DNA of 64,000 nt from positions 62,001 through 126,000 of the forward strand of contig QEYB01000882.1 of assembly GCA_017562135.1 (NCBI GenBank), in the 5' to 3' direction. The position numbers and the translations under genes were made by a program. Positions 13,023 through 26,000 of this stretch are shown piece after piece (the first letter of the stretch is position 1; each line of letters opens with the position of its first letter). The notes beneath the pieces are model-generated. The model searched no databases. It was not told where the DNA came from and saw only the letters and a program-made list of their open reading frames with translations. Origin of the DNA: Dipylidium caninum. Its lineage: Eukaryota; Platyhelminthes; Cestoda; Cyclophyllidea; Dipylidiidae.

Positions 13023-14039
13023 CTAAAAGATGTGAGATCTTCCATAGTCTTCAATTTGATAGTCATCGTCGTCCTTGTTCTTCCCATAGGAACGGACAAA
13101 GTTGACGAAAACCGAGTCCAAAGAGACTTGCCGAACCGCAAAATTGGTGATCACTCCCTTAGCATGCAGAGCCAGGAGTTGTTGAAAAATCTTCGATAAA
13201 CTCACATGACCTCGAGCCTCGAAATTACACTTCTTACCGACAGAGTCGGTTAAAGTAATGCCACAGGAAGGAGGAAAGAGTGTCTGAGGATTTCGTTCAT
13301 TTTGGCTAAGATCGACTTCTAGAATGTAACCCTCACCGAATCGTTGTTTCAGATAGGCTACTGTGCCAAAACACTGGAATTGACCGTCCATCATTATAGC
13401 TAAGCGGTTGCACAGCGCCTCGCACTCTTCCATGCTGTGCGTGGTCAAAACCACAGAACATCCCTCTTGTTGAAGCGACTTTATCACATCCCAAAGACAC
13501 CGCTTGGCACCTGGATCCATTCCAGACGTCGGTTCGTCCAGGAGAAGAACCTGAGGATGACCGATTGTCGCCACAGCAGTGGACAACTTGCGCAAATTTC
13601 CACCGGAATACGTATGCACTGGCTTATCAGCGTGTGGACGAAGAGACATTCGATCAACTAAGCGATTAGCGAGAAGCGAAATCACACTCTCCGGGTAGCC
13701 ATGGATACGGGCGAACAGTTGAAGCGTTTCAAAGCCGGTTAGGTGGGAGAGGAGAGCATCAAATTGTGGACAGTAACCAATCAGGCCATGCGAATTCAGC
13801 TGCGATGTCCGTGTGATATTCTGATCGCCAATGAGAATAGTTCCACTTGTTGGACGGATAGTGGTGGTAAGCATCCTGAAAGTGGTGGTTTTTCCAGCCC
13901 CATTGACACCCAAGAGGCCAAAGCATTCACCTGGACGCACACCAAATGTCAAATTGTTAACGGCTGGTTCCTTCTTCTTACCATAGTACTTTGTCAGATT
14001 GATGGCTCGAACCACATCCACCATTTCATTCAATGGATC
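13023..14039 (-). CDS. ABCA exon 4: NBD2 and C-terminus
   Basis: This last exon has 339 codons including the stop. It contains a complete second nucleotide-binding domain: Walker A GVNGAGKTTT near residue 47 of the exon, Q-loop GYCPQFDAL, signature YSGGNLRKLS, Walker B LLDEPTSGMDP and the H-loop TTHSMEECEAL. It ends with an ABCA-type C-terminal extension and a stop at 13023-13025. Confidence 0.96.
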   Translation of the reverse strand, partial: DPLNEMVDVVRAINLTKYYGKKKEPAVNNLTFGVRPGECFGLLGVNGAGKTTTFRMLTTTIRPTSGTILIGDQNITRTSQLNSHGLIGYCPQFDALLSHLTGFETLQLFARIHGYPESVISLLANRLVDRMSLRPHADKPVHTYSGGNLRKLSTAVATIGHPQVLLLDEPTSGMDPGAKRCLWDVIKSLQQEGCSVVLTTHSMEECEALCNRLAIMMDGQFQCFGTVAYLKQRFGEGYILEVDLSQNERNPQTLFPPSCGITLTDSVGKKCNFEARGHVSLSKIFQQLLALHAKGVITNFAVRQVSLDSVFVNFVRSYGKNKDDDDYQIEDYGRSHIF

Positions 14040-17000
14040 CTAGGGAAAAATTGAAAAAAGAAGGATGAGACAGTCACCAAAACCCATTTGCCGTCATTTT
14101 GGGCGTGGTCAATAGGAGACAAGAAAACGCATCGATGAAGCAATCATTCAATTCGATTACCATGACAAAGTAAGTAGTTGGATAGGGGGGTTATGCCCGA
14201 AGCAAAGGAAAGAAAAAGCACAAAGGAGGAAAGTGGCGCCGCCGAAATCAATAAGGAGGCGAAGTCCTAACAGTTACGACTGATAAGATATTAAGCTAGA
14301 GGTCACAATTGCGATTAAAAAATCCTACGGTATTTGTTCCCAAACACACGATATATCTCCTTCCAGTCCGAAACGTGAAAAAGAAGACAATGAGTGGTGG
14401 TGAAGAGGAAAACAACGAATTGAAAATAAAGTGGCATAAAGTATAAGCCAATCAACTGACCAAAAGCAGATGCAAAAGAAAAAATTCGAGTTCGTGACAA
14501 GGCCACACCGACAGAGAATGAGGGAAGAAGTGGCCCAAGAGAAAGTGAAATCGGAAAGTGGATAAGAAGAAAGAAAGAACGGGGCACAAAAGATTTACGC
14601 AGCAAAAAAGGCAGACGAATGTTATAGCCGAGGCAGGATAGAAATGAGGCAGGCCAAAATAACTTAAAAGGTTAAAAAAGGAAGCCACCGTGGTGTTCGC
14701 GTGAATTCCTTCAAGCTAGACAAGGTTGGCGCGGCTCGATAGACTAGTCAGCAAAAACAGACTTCCACGTGCACATCGACCTCGTCCTTAGAGCAAATAT
14801 TATACTTTGCAGTCCTTCTTCCCACGACGTACGCTTCTTCCATCCACGTGGCCTACTAGACCAGCAAATAGTCTTCATGTCCCATTACGAGTCATTGAAC
14901 TTACTTACCTGTTTTACCGGTTTTATCTACCCCACCACCCTACCTTCTCTCGCCCAGCCCGTCCCAACACCTCAGTCGCCTACACTGTGCTGCACTGCAC
15001 TGCACTTCACTTCACTTCGCTATATTTGACATTCACCTCCATCCCTGTTTCCGCCTCCTTCCCTAGCCTGACTCCACGACGAGTTCACGTGACTCCAACT
15101 AGGAACTCGCTTTCTTCTTTGTACCATCTTCAAAAGACCACGAGTTTACGTGTGCCTGGTGTATCGACAGTAGCATCTCACGCCTCTTTCACGCACTCGA
15201 TGACAGCATTCCCTGTCTCGATTGAGTCGCGTCTACCCACCCACCTACCCACTTGCCTACCCACCTTCCTACTTGCCTGCCTACATACCTATTCACCCAT
15301 CCACCCACCACAAAAATGACCCCAATGCCAGTCGCAGAGGCACGGTGGACACTCCCTCCACTCTTCACCACTAGTCAGACCAGCTCAGTGCACACACAAT
15401 GACCTGTTGCGCAACTCTACAGTCACATGCGAAAGGTGAAGCACTCACATCTCCATTGCCACTACCTCACACCCCACCACCAACAGGCACATTCTGAACG
15501 TGTCACCTTCAATTCAGGTGTCTGATGAGCACGTGATCAACACATCTCCAATCAGCGGACACGGAGAAACGGCTACTGTCCTCCAAGTGCACATGCCTTG
15601 ACAACTGGCCATACCAGATTTGATTTAGGGAAGACATGAAATCAGTCACGGGACTGTGAAGGAGCACCCTTCTCCACCAACCACATTCTGTCTACAGGGT
15701 GGAGATGGTGAGCTGGGTGAGCGTCCTTCACATAAGCTCACGGGCCTCAGGCGCCAACGGATGGAGGAGAGCGCGTTTTAGGGTGGTGGAGGGGAATGTG
15801 ACTCCACCAAAGTAGCGAAGCTTATGATCACTAACAGGGCACAATGAGTTGAGATGAGATGGCGTAAAATGATGTGAAAGGAGGTGAGGGGTTGGGGCAC
15901 TCATGGCCTCCATCCATTCATCTTTTGGTCATCCCAGTGTCTTAGTGGACATCCTCCCGTTTAACTACACTTCAGCTGCCTAACACCAACACCAAGTCTC
16001 GGTGACTCCTATGTGGAAAGCCATCCGCACCTTCCATGCGTGGTTGGGTTGCATAGGGGTAGATTAGATGTGATTAGATGGAAATAAATGGGATTGAGTG
16101 GAATTGGTCTACGCACGACTTGCAGTCACTGCCCGACCTGGCTGGCGGTGCGTTGACAGAGTGGAGACATGACTGGTGTGATAACTAGTGGCCCCGGGTG
16201 AATGTATTAATGGCAGTTATGTTTACATATAGAACCTATGTGCCCGTGTCACACTTTACGGCGGGTTCATTGCATGGCAGTGTGGTAATTCCACCAATTT
16301 TTTACCGCTTCTTATTTAAATACGTTTGTCAGTTGTCATCCAGATCGCAGTGCATCCCTTCATATGTCCACTTGATTTCATACGAATTCCTTCTCGTTCG
16401 GTGTTTTCTTCGTTGCCCGGCTGTATGTATTAATGGCAGTTGTGGCTGCATATTAAACCGATGTGACCGTGTTTTATGTCATGGCGATCTGGGGCACCAT
16501 TTTAGGGTGACAGTACTTTGAGTAATAAAATATGCAAAATGTCACAGATTTAAATGCGATCCTATCACCGCTTCATGCGTGTTGAGGCGTGACCGAATTG
16601 TTGACAAATGGGTCAGAAACACAAGCAGACTTACATTAACATAACCAGTCATTTTTGCTTGTTGCAATAAAAACTTTGCCTAAACGTAGTTTACGAAATT
16701 CTTAATCTGTTTCACAGCGGGAGGCACCAAAAAAATCATTTCTTATTTCCAATCGTGGCTTTGCGGTGGTGAGCAACAATGAGATAAATTGAGAAACTCA
16801 CATTTTCAACCCGTGTAATTTCCGCCAGGACGTCTTCGCCAATATTCGTCATGGACTTGTCGTAGAGAGCATCCTCGGTGGCGATTTGCACCTTCTTCCG
16901 ACGTCTGTTAATCAATCGTTCGCATAAGTAGTTCTTTTTGGTGTATGAGATGAGAATAACAATCCCAAAGCAGACTATAGCCTCGATTACCAGCACAACG

Positions 17001-20000
17001 AGTTTGTCCGCCAATACGCCCCACTCGTAGAGGTTTTTAGCGCCTAACCAATTTTCCAGGCCAAACTCAGATGCGGTGTAGTGCTTGGCCATCTGGTAGA
17101 ATCCTCTACAGAAGGCGAATTGCGGGAAGATTAAGAAGACTTTTTCTAGTACACTGACAGCCGCCTTAAGTCCCGAATTATCGTATGAAAAGAGCTCAAG
17201 CGTGTAGACGATTACACTAGTAATAATGGCCACGACAATGTTGATTGCGAGAAGGGAGACGAAAGCGACGGATGGAACAGTGAAAAAGAAGGTGAAACAG
17301 TACATGAGAGGAGTGATGGCCAATCCGTAGGCTAGCATGAGGGCGATGAATGCGCCGACCTGCTGTCTGCTAATGTAGGCCTGCTCATTGAAAATGGCAA
17401 ACACAATGAGGATGATAGTGATGGGTACGATGAAGGAGACGAAATCCCACAGGTAGGACATGAGCCAATAAACTGCTCGACTCTGTCCAGCCAATATTTG
17501 CATCTCCATAGCCCCACATCTTCGCTCACGTATGATAAAAGTTGAAAAGGAGGCGGCAACGAAGGATAGGGCGAAGACCACTCCGATAGTTTTAACAAGT
17601 TCCAATAATAGTGTAATCACAAAGCCACGGTCAAAGTATTCAGCTTTGGAAGGAAGGGGGTGGTTGAATGAAGCAATACCATGGTTTTCCGGATCTGAAA
17701 GCACCAAAAATGGGAAGGTTATGAGGTGACAGAACTGTGCACGGTGTCCATTACAATTTACCTTTGTCCACAGATCAACCAACCTCACACCCTCGTCTGG
17801 AACAACCATTTCGTGTTGACATACCCAATGATCTAAATGACTCCATTTGCTTCTATCTTTCACTCAATTCTCCACTGTTCAGACGTTCCAATGGTAAGAA
17901 TTAGCATCAAAAGGACCCTCGACGCTTTATCAGTCCTTTTACACTGACTTCAGGGCAAAAAATGTAGCTAATGTTGTTCCTACTTGATTCTTATTGAGGG
18001 CACTGCGCAAAAACGCAGATTAAAGGTTTTCTTTTAAGGTCGCCACTAATTTAGCGTCTGTTACATACTGAGTAGGATGGTCTGAACCTGGTCTATGAGA
18101 AGTCAATTTTTTCAACAGTCGCCTAAGAAGGCGCCACACACGACCAAGAAGTTGAGGAGGGTGAAGAGCACTGACTCTCTCTAAAGACTGGAGAAAGGGG
18201 AAATGAGGCCGCAATTTCGTAGACCTCATTGCTACCAGCACTGAGGTGAGAAACATCTTCGCAATAGCTTCCAACCGCCGAATTAATTTTGTGGTTCCCT
18301 CGAGGGCAAGATGTGATTAAAAAAGTCTGAAGACCGTTCAAGTGACATCCGTTGAGTTGCGACAATAATATGAAATGCAAAATGCGGCAAAAACCAGGAC
18401 TCAACCGAGTGTGTACAAGTCCATAAACCAATGAGCGCATGACAAAAAGGATCGTGCGTCGAGGTGAAAAAAGACCAACCGATAACACGACTGTATGTAA
18501 TTTTTGCTACTCACAGTAAAAAAGAGCTATAAACATTTTTGCTCGAGCAAATGCCTACCAAGGCAACGAAGAAAACACCGAACGAGAAGGAACTCGTATG
18601 AAATCAAGTGGACATATGAAGGGATGCACTGCGATCTGGATGACAACTGACAAACGTATTTAAATAAGAAGCGGTAAAAAATTGGTGGAATTACCACACT
18701 GCCATGCAATGAACCCGCCGTAAAGTGTGACACGGGCACATAGGTTCTATATGTAAACATAACTGCCATTAATACATTCACCCGGGGCCACTAGTTATCA
18801 CACCAGTCATGTCTCCACTCTGTCAACGCACCGCCAGCCAGGTCGGGCAGTGACTGCAAGTCGTGCGTAGACCAATTCCACTCAATCCCATTTATTTCCA
18901 TCTAATCACATCTAATCTACCCCTATGCAACCCAACCACGCATGGAAGGTGCGGATGGCTTTCCACATAGGAGTCACCGAGACTTGGTGTTGGTGTTAGG
19001 CAGCTGAAGTGTAGTTAAACGGGAGGATGTCCACTAAGACACTGGGATGACCAAAGAGTAGGAATAGTAGTAGTAGTAGTAGAAGTGATGAATGGATGGA
19101 TGCCATTAGTGCCCCCCCCACACCTTACCTCTTTTCACATCATTTTACGCCATCTCATCTCAACTCATTGTGCCCTGTTAGTGATCATAAGCTTCGCTAC
19201 TTTGGTGGAGTCACATTCCCCTCCACCACCATAGAACCCGCTCTCCTCCATCCGTTGGCGCCTGAGGCCCGTGAGCTTATGTGAAGGACGCTCACCCAGC
19301 TCATCATCCCACCCTGTAGACAGAATGTGGTTGGTGGAAGAATACTGCTCCTTCACAGTCCCGTGACTGATTTCATGTCTTCCCTAAATCAAATCTGGTA
19401 TGGCCAGTTGTCAAGGCATGTGCACTTGGAGGACAGTAGCCGTTCTCCGTGTCCGCTGATTGGAGATGTGTTGATCACGTGCTCATCAGACACCTGAATT
19501 GAAGGTGACACGTTCAGAATGTGCCTGTTGGTGGTGGGGTGTGAGGTAGTGGCAATGGAGATGTGAGTGCTTCACCTTTCGCATGTGACTGTAGAGTTGC
19601 GCAACAGGTCATTGTGTGTGCACTGAGCTGGTCTGACTAGTGGTGAAGAGTGGAGGGAGTGTCCACCGTGCCTCTGCGACTGGCATTGGGGTCATTTTTG
19701 TGGTGGGTGGATGGGTGAATAGGTATGTAGGCAGGCAAGTAGGAAGGTGGGTAGGCAAGTGGGTAGGTGGGTGGGTAGACGCGACTCAATCGAGACAGGA
19801 ATGCTGTCATCGAGTGCGTGAGAGAGGCGTGAGATGCTACTGTCGATACACCAGGCACACGTAAACTCGTGGTCTTTTGAAGATGGTACAAAGAAGAAAG
19901 CGAGTTCCTAGTTGGAGTCACGTGAACTCGTCGTGGAGTCAGGCTAGGGAAGGAGGCGGAAACAGGGATGGAGGTGAATGTCAAATATAGCGAAGTGAAG

Positions 20001-23000
20001 TGAAGTGCAGTGCAGTGCAGCACAGTGTAGGCGACTGAGGTGTTGGGACGGGCTGGGCGAGAGAAGGTAGGGTGGTGGGGTAGATAAAACCGGTAAAACA
20101 GGTAAGTAAGTTCAATGACTCGTAATGGGACATGAAGACTATTTGCTGGTCTAGTAGGCCACGTGGATGGAAGAAGCGTACGTCGTGGGAAGAAGGACTG
20201 CAAAGTATAATATTTGCTCTAAGGACGAGGTCGATGTGCACGTGGAAGTCTGTTTTTGCTGACTAGTCTATCGAGCCGCGCCAACCTTGGGAATAGATGG
20301 AGACTTTTCTGCCTTGCACTCTTGTGAACACCTCATAATAAAATCGCCAATATAACGCGTGTTCCGTCTCGTCTATGTTGTATGCAATCCCAATTACCAC
20401 ATCCTCTCCCGCCTCAGTCTCGCTCCCATGTCTTCCCAAAACTTTGCATATTTTCAGCCTCTTACCACCTTTTCTTCTCCACTCACCGTCCGCTTCCACA
20501 GTACTTTGGCGTAACTGCAATGCAATTCATTAATTTATTATCATGAAGCCAAATCAAATGAATGGTAAAACGGTACAAGGCCGAGCAACTTAAAAAACTG
20601 AAATCGTGCCCTTGTATTTGATCTGTTGGACAAACTTTGTGGTGTCAGGTCGGAAAATATTTGAGGAATTGAAATTCATTCAATTCTATAGACATAGCAT
20701 TGAAGTGAACACAGAACCTGACAATCTTCCGCAGTTGATCGACTGGAATGTCATGAAGCTTAACATACCTCGAGCGTGAGGTCGACTACATTGTTACGGG
20801 TAACGATATAAATTCCATAAGTGCCCAAGTCTATTTTTTCCGTACTTAAGACACAAAGACAATTGCAACACAAAGGAAATGAATCAGCTTTGTACACAGA
20901 TGAGTGAGGAGGGTGAGAGAAAATGCGTAGATGGGTTAGATGAAATAGGCTTTACTCAGAGTATGCGAATGTTTACCGAACTGAACAGAGAAGTGGTGAA
21001 ATAGTCACTAATCGATGAGTATGAAAGTATACAGAAGATCGGAGTGAGAACCATGCCAAGGTACACAAGATCGGTAGGAAATAGCCATTCCATTGCTTCG
21101 CAGAGTATAATAGAGTAGGAAGAAAGAAAGAAAGAGGTCAAGCAGGAGAGTGGAGACGAAAGTCATCGTCTGAAGTATTCGTGAGTGCATTTGGTGAGTG
21201 CGTACTTTATTTCCATACTGTAATAAGTTCATGCGTATACGCCAACGCCTCAGTTCACCATAGTAACTTGAAATAGCGTGGTATAATGCGCGATGTTGAC
21301 AGGGAAGTGACACAAGCCAATGGATCGAATATTATTGGTTTAATGGGTGGTGAAATTGACAAGCACATGACATATGCTTTTGGATAATATGAGAAGGGTG
21401 ATGATGACTCTGATAACGGGGATATACTCTCAGCCCGTGTCAACTGCAAATAAACACACCCCTAAAAAAGGTAGCCAAAAGGGCGAAAGTGACTTACCCG
21501 GGACGAGTTTGCCTTTAGCCAGAAGCATTCGGAGCTGAAGGTTGTGCAAGACGTTAAGGTAGGCGGTTGAAGCAGCAAACCCCTCATTATGGTACCAGAT
21601 ACGTGCATAATGTGTAGGCGGTAGGGCGTCTAGCACAAAGTCCGCTATTCTCAGACCGATATTAACTGTGTCCGAATTGTTGGTTAGTAGCTTAATGAAG
21701 GACTCGACCAATGTCTTATTGGAGAGCAAACGTTTACTGTTGACAACTGACGCCCCGTTTTCCGTCACCATGAAACTGAGGCCTCCGTAGCGCTTAAGTA
21801 TGGCTTCATCTCTTGATTTGAGGAGATAGTTAGAAACGTTGTAGTGAGTCAGATTGAACAAATAATCAGTAGTCGGGAGGAGGTGACTGGGTGGACTCAT
21901 AATCTTCGAAGGGCAAGAAAATTCGCCCGAATTACAGGAACAATTAACCATTTCAGAGGCCTGCATTTCTTTAATTTCCTCAGGCTTGAGTGATGGTAGG
22001 GGGTCGGGTACAGTGTAGCCATTGAGGTTACAAAAGGCGTATTTCTCCGGCACAATTTTATATACAGAGTGTGGAAGACATCGAGTACCCGACCAGCCTC
22101 GGGCCGAGGCAATCTCTCGTGAGTAGACATTGGAAATGCTCTTAATCTTGGTATTATTTATATGTGTTTTCGAGAAGAAGGTTTGAAGGTGTGGTATGTC
22201 TCTTCGAGAGGACATGAGCCAGGGATGTAACGGCATATTAGGTGGAGACATATCTACAGGATAGGTAGCTACCACAAACATCAAGATTATCACAGTAATT
22301 GCTGGAATCACCATTTCCAAAATCCATCCACGGATGTCCCGTCTAATGATCTGTTTCCTCTTAGCCATGTAGGCGCGACACTGTTGGAGGTAAAGATGAC
22401 AACCAGTATTACGCCTCACAGTAGTTGCTTCTGGCGGGAATACCGATGTCGGTTCGTGTTCTGAGGGTAGTTCGATTTCTGCATCGATATCTGAGGCCTC
22501 GGCATCGTCGTCGGCATCGGTTGAAGAAGTGTTAGACGAAGTGTTACTGATGAATTCAGTTTTTGCGGGGTTCCCGATGGTGAAGTTGGAAGAGTTTTCG
22601 AATGAAGGCCAACTTCTTTCGGGTTATGGGACTAACAGTCTGAAGGCAAAAAAGCAGTTCCCTCAATGGGCACAATAGCGACCCACCTTAAGCTCTAACC
22701 TTTTCAAATTTCGAAGTCGAGATAACGATGGGACAGGTTAAGAGATGGAAAAGAACAATTGCCTCACTAAGCAGTAATTTTATTGGTTTTAAGTGACACC
22801 GACATCAAAAGTAATAATCCAGTTTTGTTTCAAATTTCAACCAATGGTAGTACAAATATACATGTTTTTACTCGTCTATGCCATGTAACCTGGGTATCGA
22901 CGCTAGCACTCGTGATAATTGAATCAAAATGAAAGTGTGTTGACAACGCCAGTAGTGATGAAACCTGTCACCCTTTCCTATCCTCCTTTTACAGGCACTA

Positions 23001-26000
23001 GCCGCTTTGACCTCTCCCCAGGACAACCAGACAGCCTGATTGTCCTCTTGGGAGAAGGTAAATCACATCCTAGTGGCGACGATGGGTTGTTAAAAGTTAT
23101 ATGGGTACCAACACCCACAGACAAGCAAATTCTCCGTTTCTGCTCTCTGCTCCTCATATTCGGGGACAGGAAAGGTGGTTCTTTTCATTCTACTAAAGGC
23201 TCACTAACGCCTAAGAGAGTGTGGAGTCTAATAAGCTGGGACTGGGAGGCTGGTTATGTTCCGCCGCACTAAAGTAGGGGAGAGGACTTATCATGCTGTT
23301 AAAGGAATTTAACAGTAATGTAGCCATAGGATCAGAGGGAAAGCGTACTGAGAAAAGAGGAAAATTCTCGTCAAACTTAGCAATACCCCCAATTCGCCTT
23401 GGACTTATCAGGCAGGCTGATGCCACGGAGTCAAATCAAGTGTGCACATAGGGTGTTTTGCTACTGGGATTTGTAATAATAAGTAAAACGCATTGAGTTT
23501 GGCCGCTCACGAATTGCTGGTAGTCTCGTTACAAATACATCAATTTTGGTGGAAGCGCAGGTGACTTGATCATAGTCCACTATCAAGACATTTAATTCTA
23601 CAATCATGACCATTACGAAGTGAATGCAAACACTGTGATAAGGCTGAGCTCGTGCAAGCTAAAAAGTAACCGCTAGGGCACTCACCTTCATTTTGCTGGG
23701 GTCGTCAGAAATTAGAATGAAAATTTCTTCCAAGGAAGTATCAGTGAGTCCAATCGTCTTCACTCCAAACTTTTGTAACATTAAGTCCTTTTTCGCTTCC
23801 AAGTAGGCGAAAAGCTGAACGAATCCTTCTTTATCATAGGCCTTAGCGGCTGGAAGGGTGAAGACCCATTCTGTCGGTGTGGAGGTCGACAATTCCGAGC
23901 CTGTTAGTCTAGCTGATATGAATTTCGCAAGTTTCTTGTCCATAACGGTATCACGTGCGACAGCGTCACTCTTCTCCATGCTAAGGTAATAATATTTTGC
24001 AAACTTCGACTTCAAGAAGAGACTAGATCCGCTCGCTTTCACCCGACCTTGGGAGACTATTGTGATTCGGTCGCCTAGGACGTCCGCTTCGTCCATGTGA
24101 TGTGTGGTGAGGATAATTGTTCTGGAAGCTTTAAATCGGAAAATTAGGTTCCAGATAGTTCGACGAGACGATGGATCAACTCCAGCAGTAGGTTCGTCCA
24201 AAAAAACCATTTTAGAACCACCTACAAATGCTGCAGCCAGCGATAACCGCCGTTTTTGTCCACCTGATAAATTTTTCGACAATTCGTTTGCTTTCGTCTC
24301 CAAGCCTAATTTTACTAAAAATTGGCTCACTTCCTCCTTTACCTCTTCTTTTGTAAGTCCCTTCAAGTAACCAAAGAAAAGGATGTGTTCGGTCACGGTG
24401 AGATTGTCGAACAGAACATTATGTTGTGGACACAATCCCAGATTATGTCTTATTTCAGACATCTCGTAATTGATCGACTTCCCGTATACGTAGGCGGTAC
24501 CGGCAGAAGGAGGCAAAATACCAGTGAGAATCGAAATGGTAGTAGTTTTTCCTGCTCCATTATGGCCCAAGAAGGCTGTAATCTGGTTTTCATAGAAATC
24601 AACCCACATGTTATTCACAGCAAAGAATTTCTCCCGTCCAAAAACCTTACTGAGACCACGAATGGAAACACCCACGTTAAGATTGCCATCGGGAGGTTCA
24701 TGGAAGGTCATATCTAAATCGGCAGGCATTGGTTTCACCTCTTCATCTGTCCTCGGCGTGATCACGTATCCATAGATAACTTCAGCCCAATAAGAACGTG
24801 TGAAGGGGAAGTACCACTTGCGAGTGAGACCGTAGGCAGTTGGGGCCACATTCTCGAAATACCAAACACCAATCCATGCCAAAATGCCATCTACGAGGAG
24901 CATTAGAAGGCATAAACCGGGAGAAATAGGCACGTTAAACAAGTCGTCAGTCCACAGATTATACCACTGTGCACCGGAACGCTGAGTCTCCAAGGCTGAT
25001 ACTTGAGAGAAGGCCATAGCAATGGCACATTGAGGCGAGAATGTAAGGATGAAGAGTAACGCGAAATCCAGATCGTAAATCAGAGTGAGATTGTAAGGCA
25101 CGTACATGATGAAGTAGAAGATGCCCGAAAAGACAGCGCCAAAATTAGCATTGTTAAAGAAAACGGAAGTCATGAAGGCCTGAGGGAGAATGGCCAGGAT
25201 GTAAGCGGCGAAACAACAAAAGAGGAGGAAGCCGTCTGTTCGGGGATATATATTGCCGTATTTAAGTAGAAGCGTGTCGATTATGCTCGAGCTTGCCATC
25301 ATGACACAGCCAATTGTCAACCAGTTTAACCAGTGCACGCTGTTTCCCATACCCATCACCTTTGTATATTCCTTTAGACGAATCTCCTTCTCGTACACAA
25401 TTGCACGCACATTTATCACGTGGTTACATAGCCATATAACTACGATTAAGAGGGGTAGATTGGGGTAGAAAAGACGAAACATTGGGTCAATTTCGTAACA
25501 GGGTGCAGGAACAAACTGCATTTCATTTGGGAGGAAGTCTTCATCATAAGGATCAGCTTTTGAAGATGAGTTAGTAACCAACGTTATGTAAGCTCGTTCC
25601 ACTTGATCCTGTATATCTATAAAACCACTGGTAAAGTACTTCATAGAAGAGAGCACGTCTACTCGTGGTTCTGGCGTCCAGTGCTTGTTAAGCACCTTGA
25701 ACCTGTACGTGGAGTCTATTATTTCTGGCTGCAGACGGAATTGAATATTAAGAAGTTCTTTTGATTCATTAAATTGGAGTATCATGGCAGTTCTATTTTG
25801 GTCTATTGCCGCCTTATATGCTTCGAACATTTTCGCTTCTTCCGAGAAGCCATGAAACCGATCATAAACAACACAGTTATCTAGGATATCGAGCATAGCT
25901 CCCGAAATTTGTCCAATGACTGGAAGTAGTTCCGTCCAATGGGAATAATTGCTGGATGGAGTCGGTTCGAGAAATTTAATCAGATGAAGGCACTTGTCGC

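Noticed and set aside
13437..14054. Plus-strand frames opposite ABCA NBD2
   Set aside because: Shadows of the strongly biased NBD2 coding strand.
14769..15319. Open frames of 86 and 170 codons, mirrored at 19637-20241 on the other strand
   Set aside because: They are the same repeat read twice. The translation is low complexity, with runs from CCACC and TTCAC tracts, and shows no domain. They were used only as evidence for the inverted repeat.
16198..16521. 107-codon open frame shared with 18527-18781 on the other strand
   Set aside because: It also arises from the inverted repeat and runs across its edge. No conserved feature.
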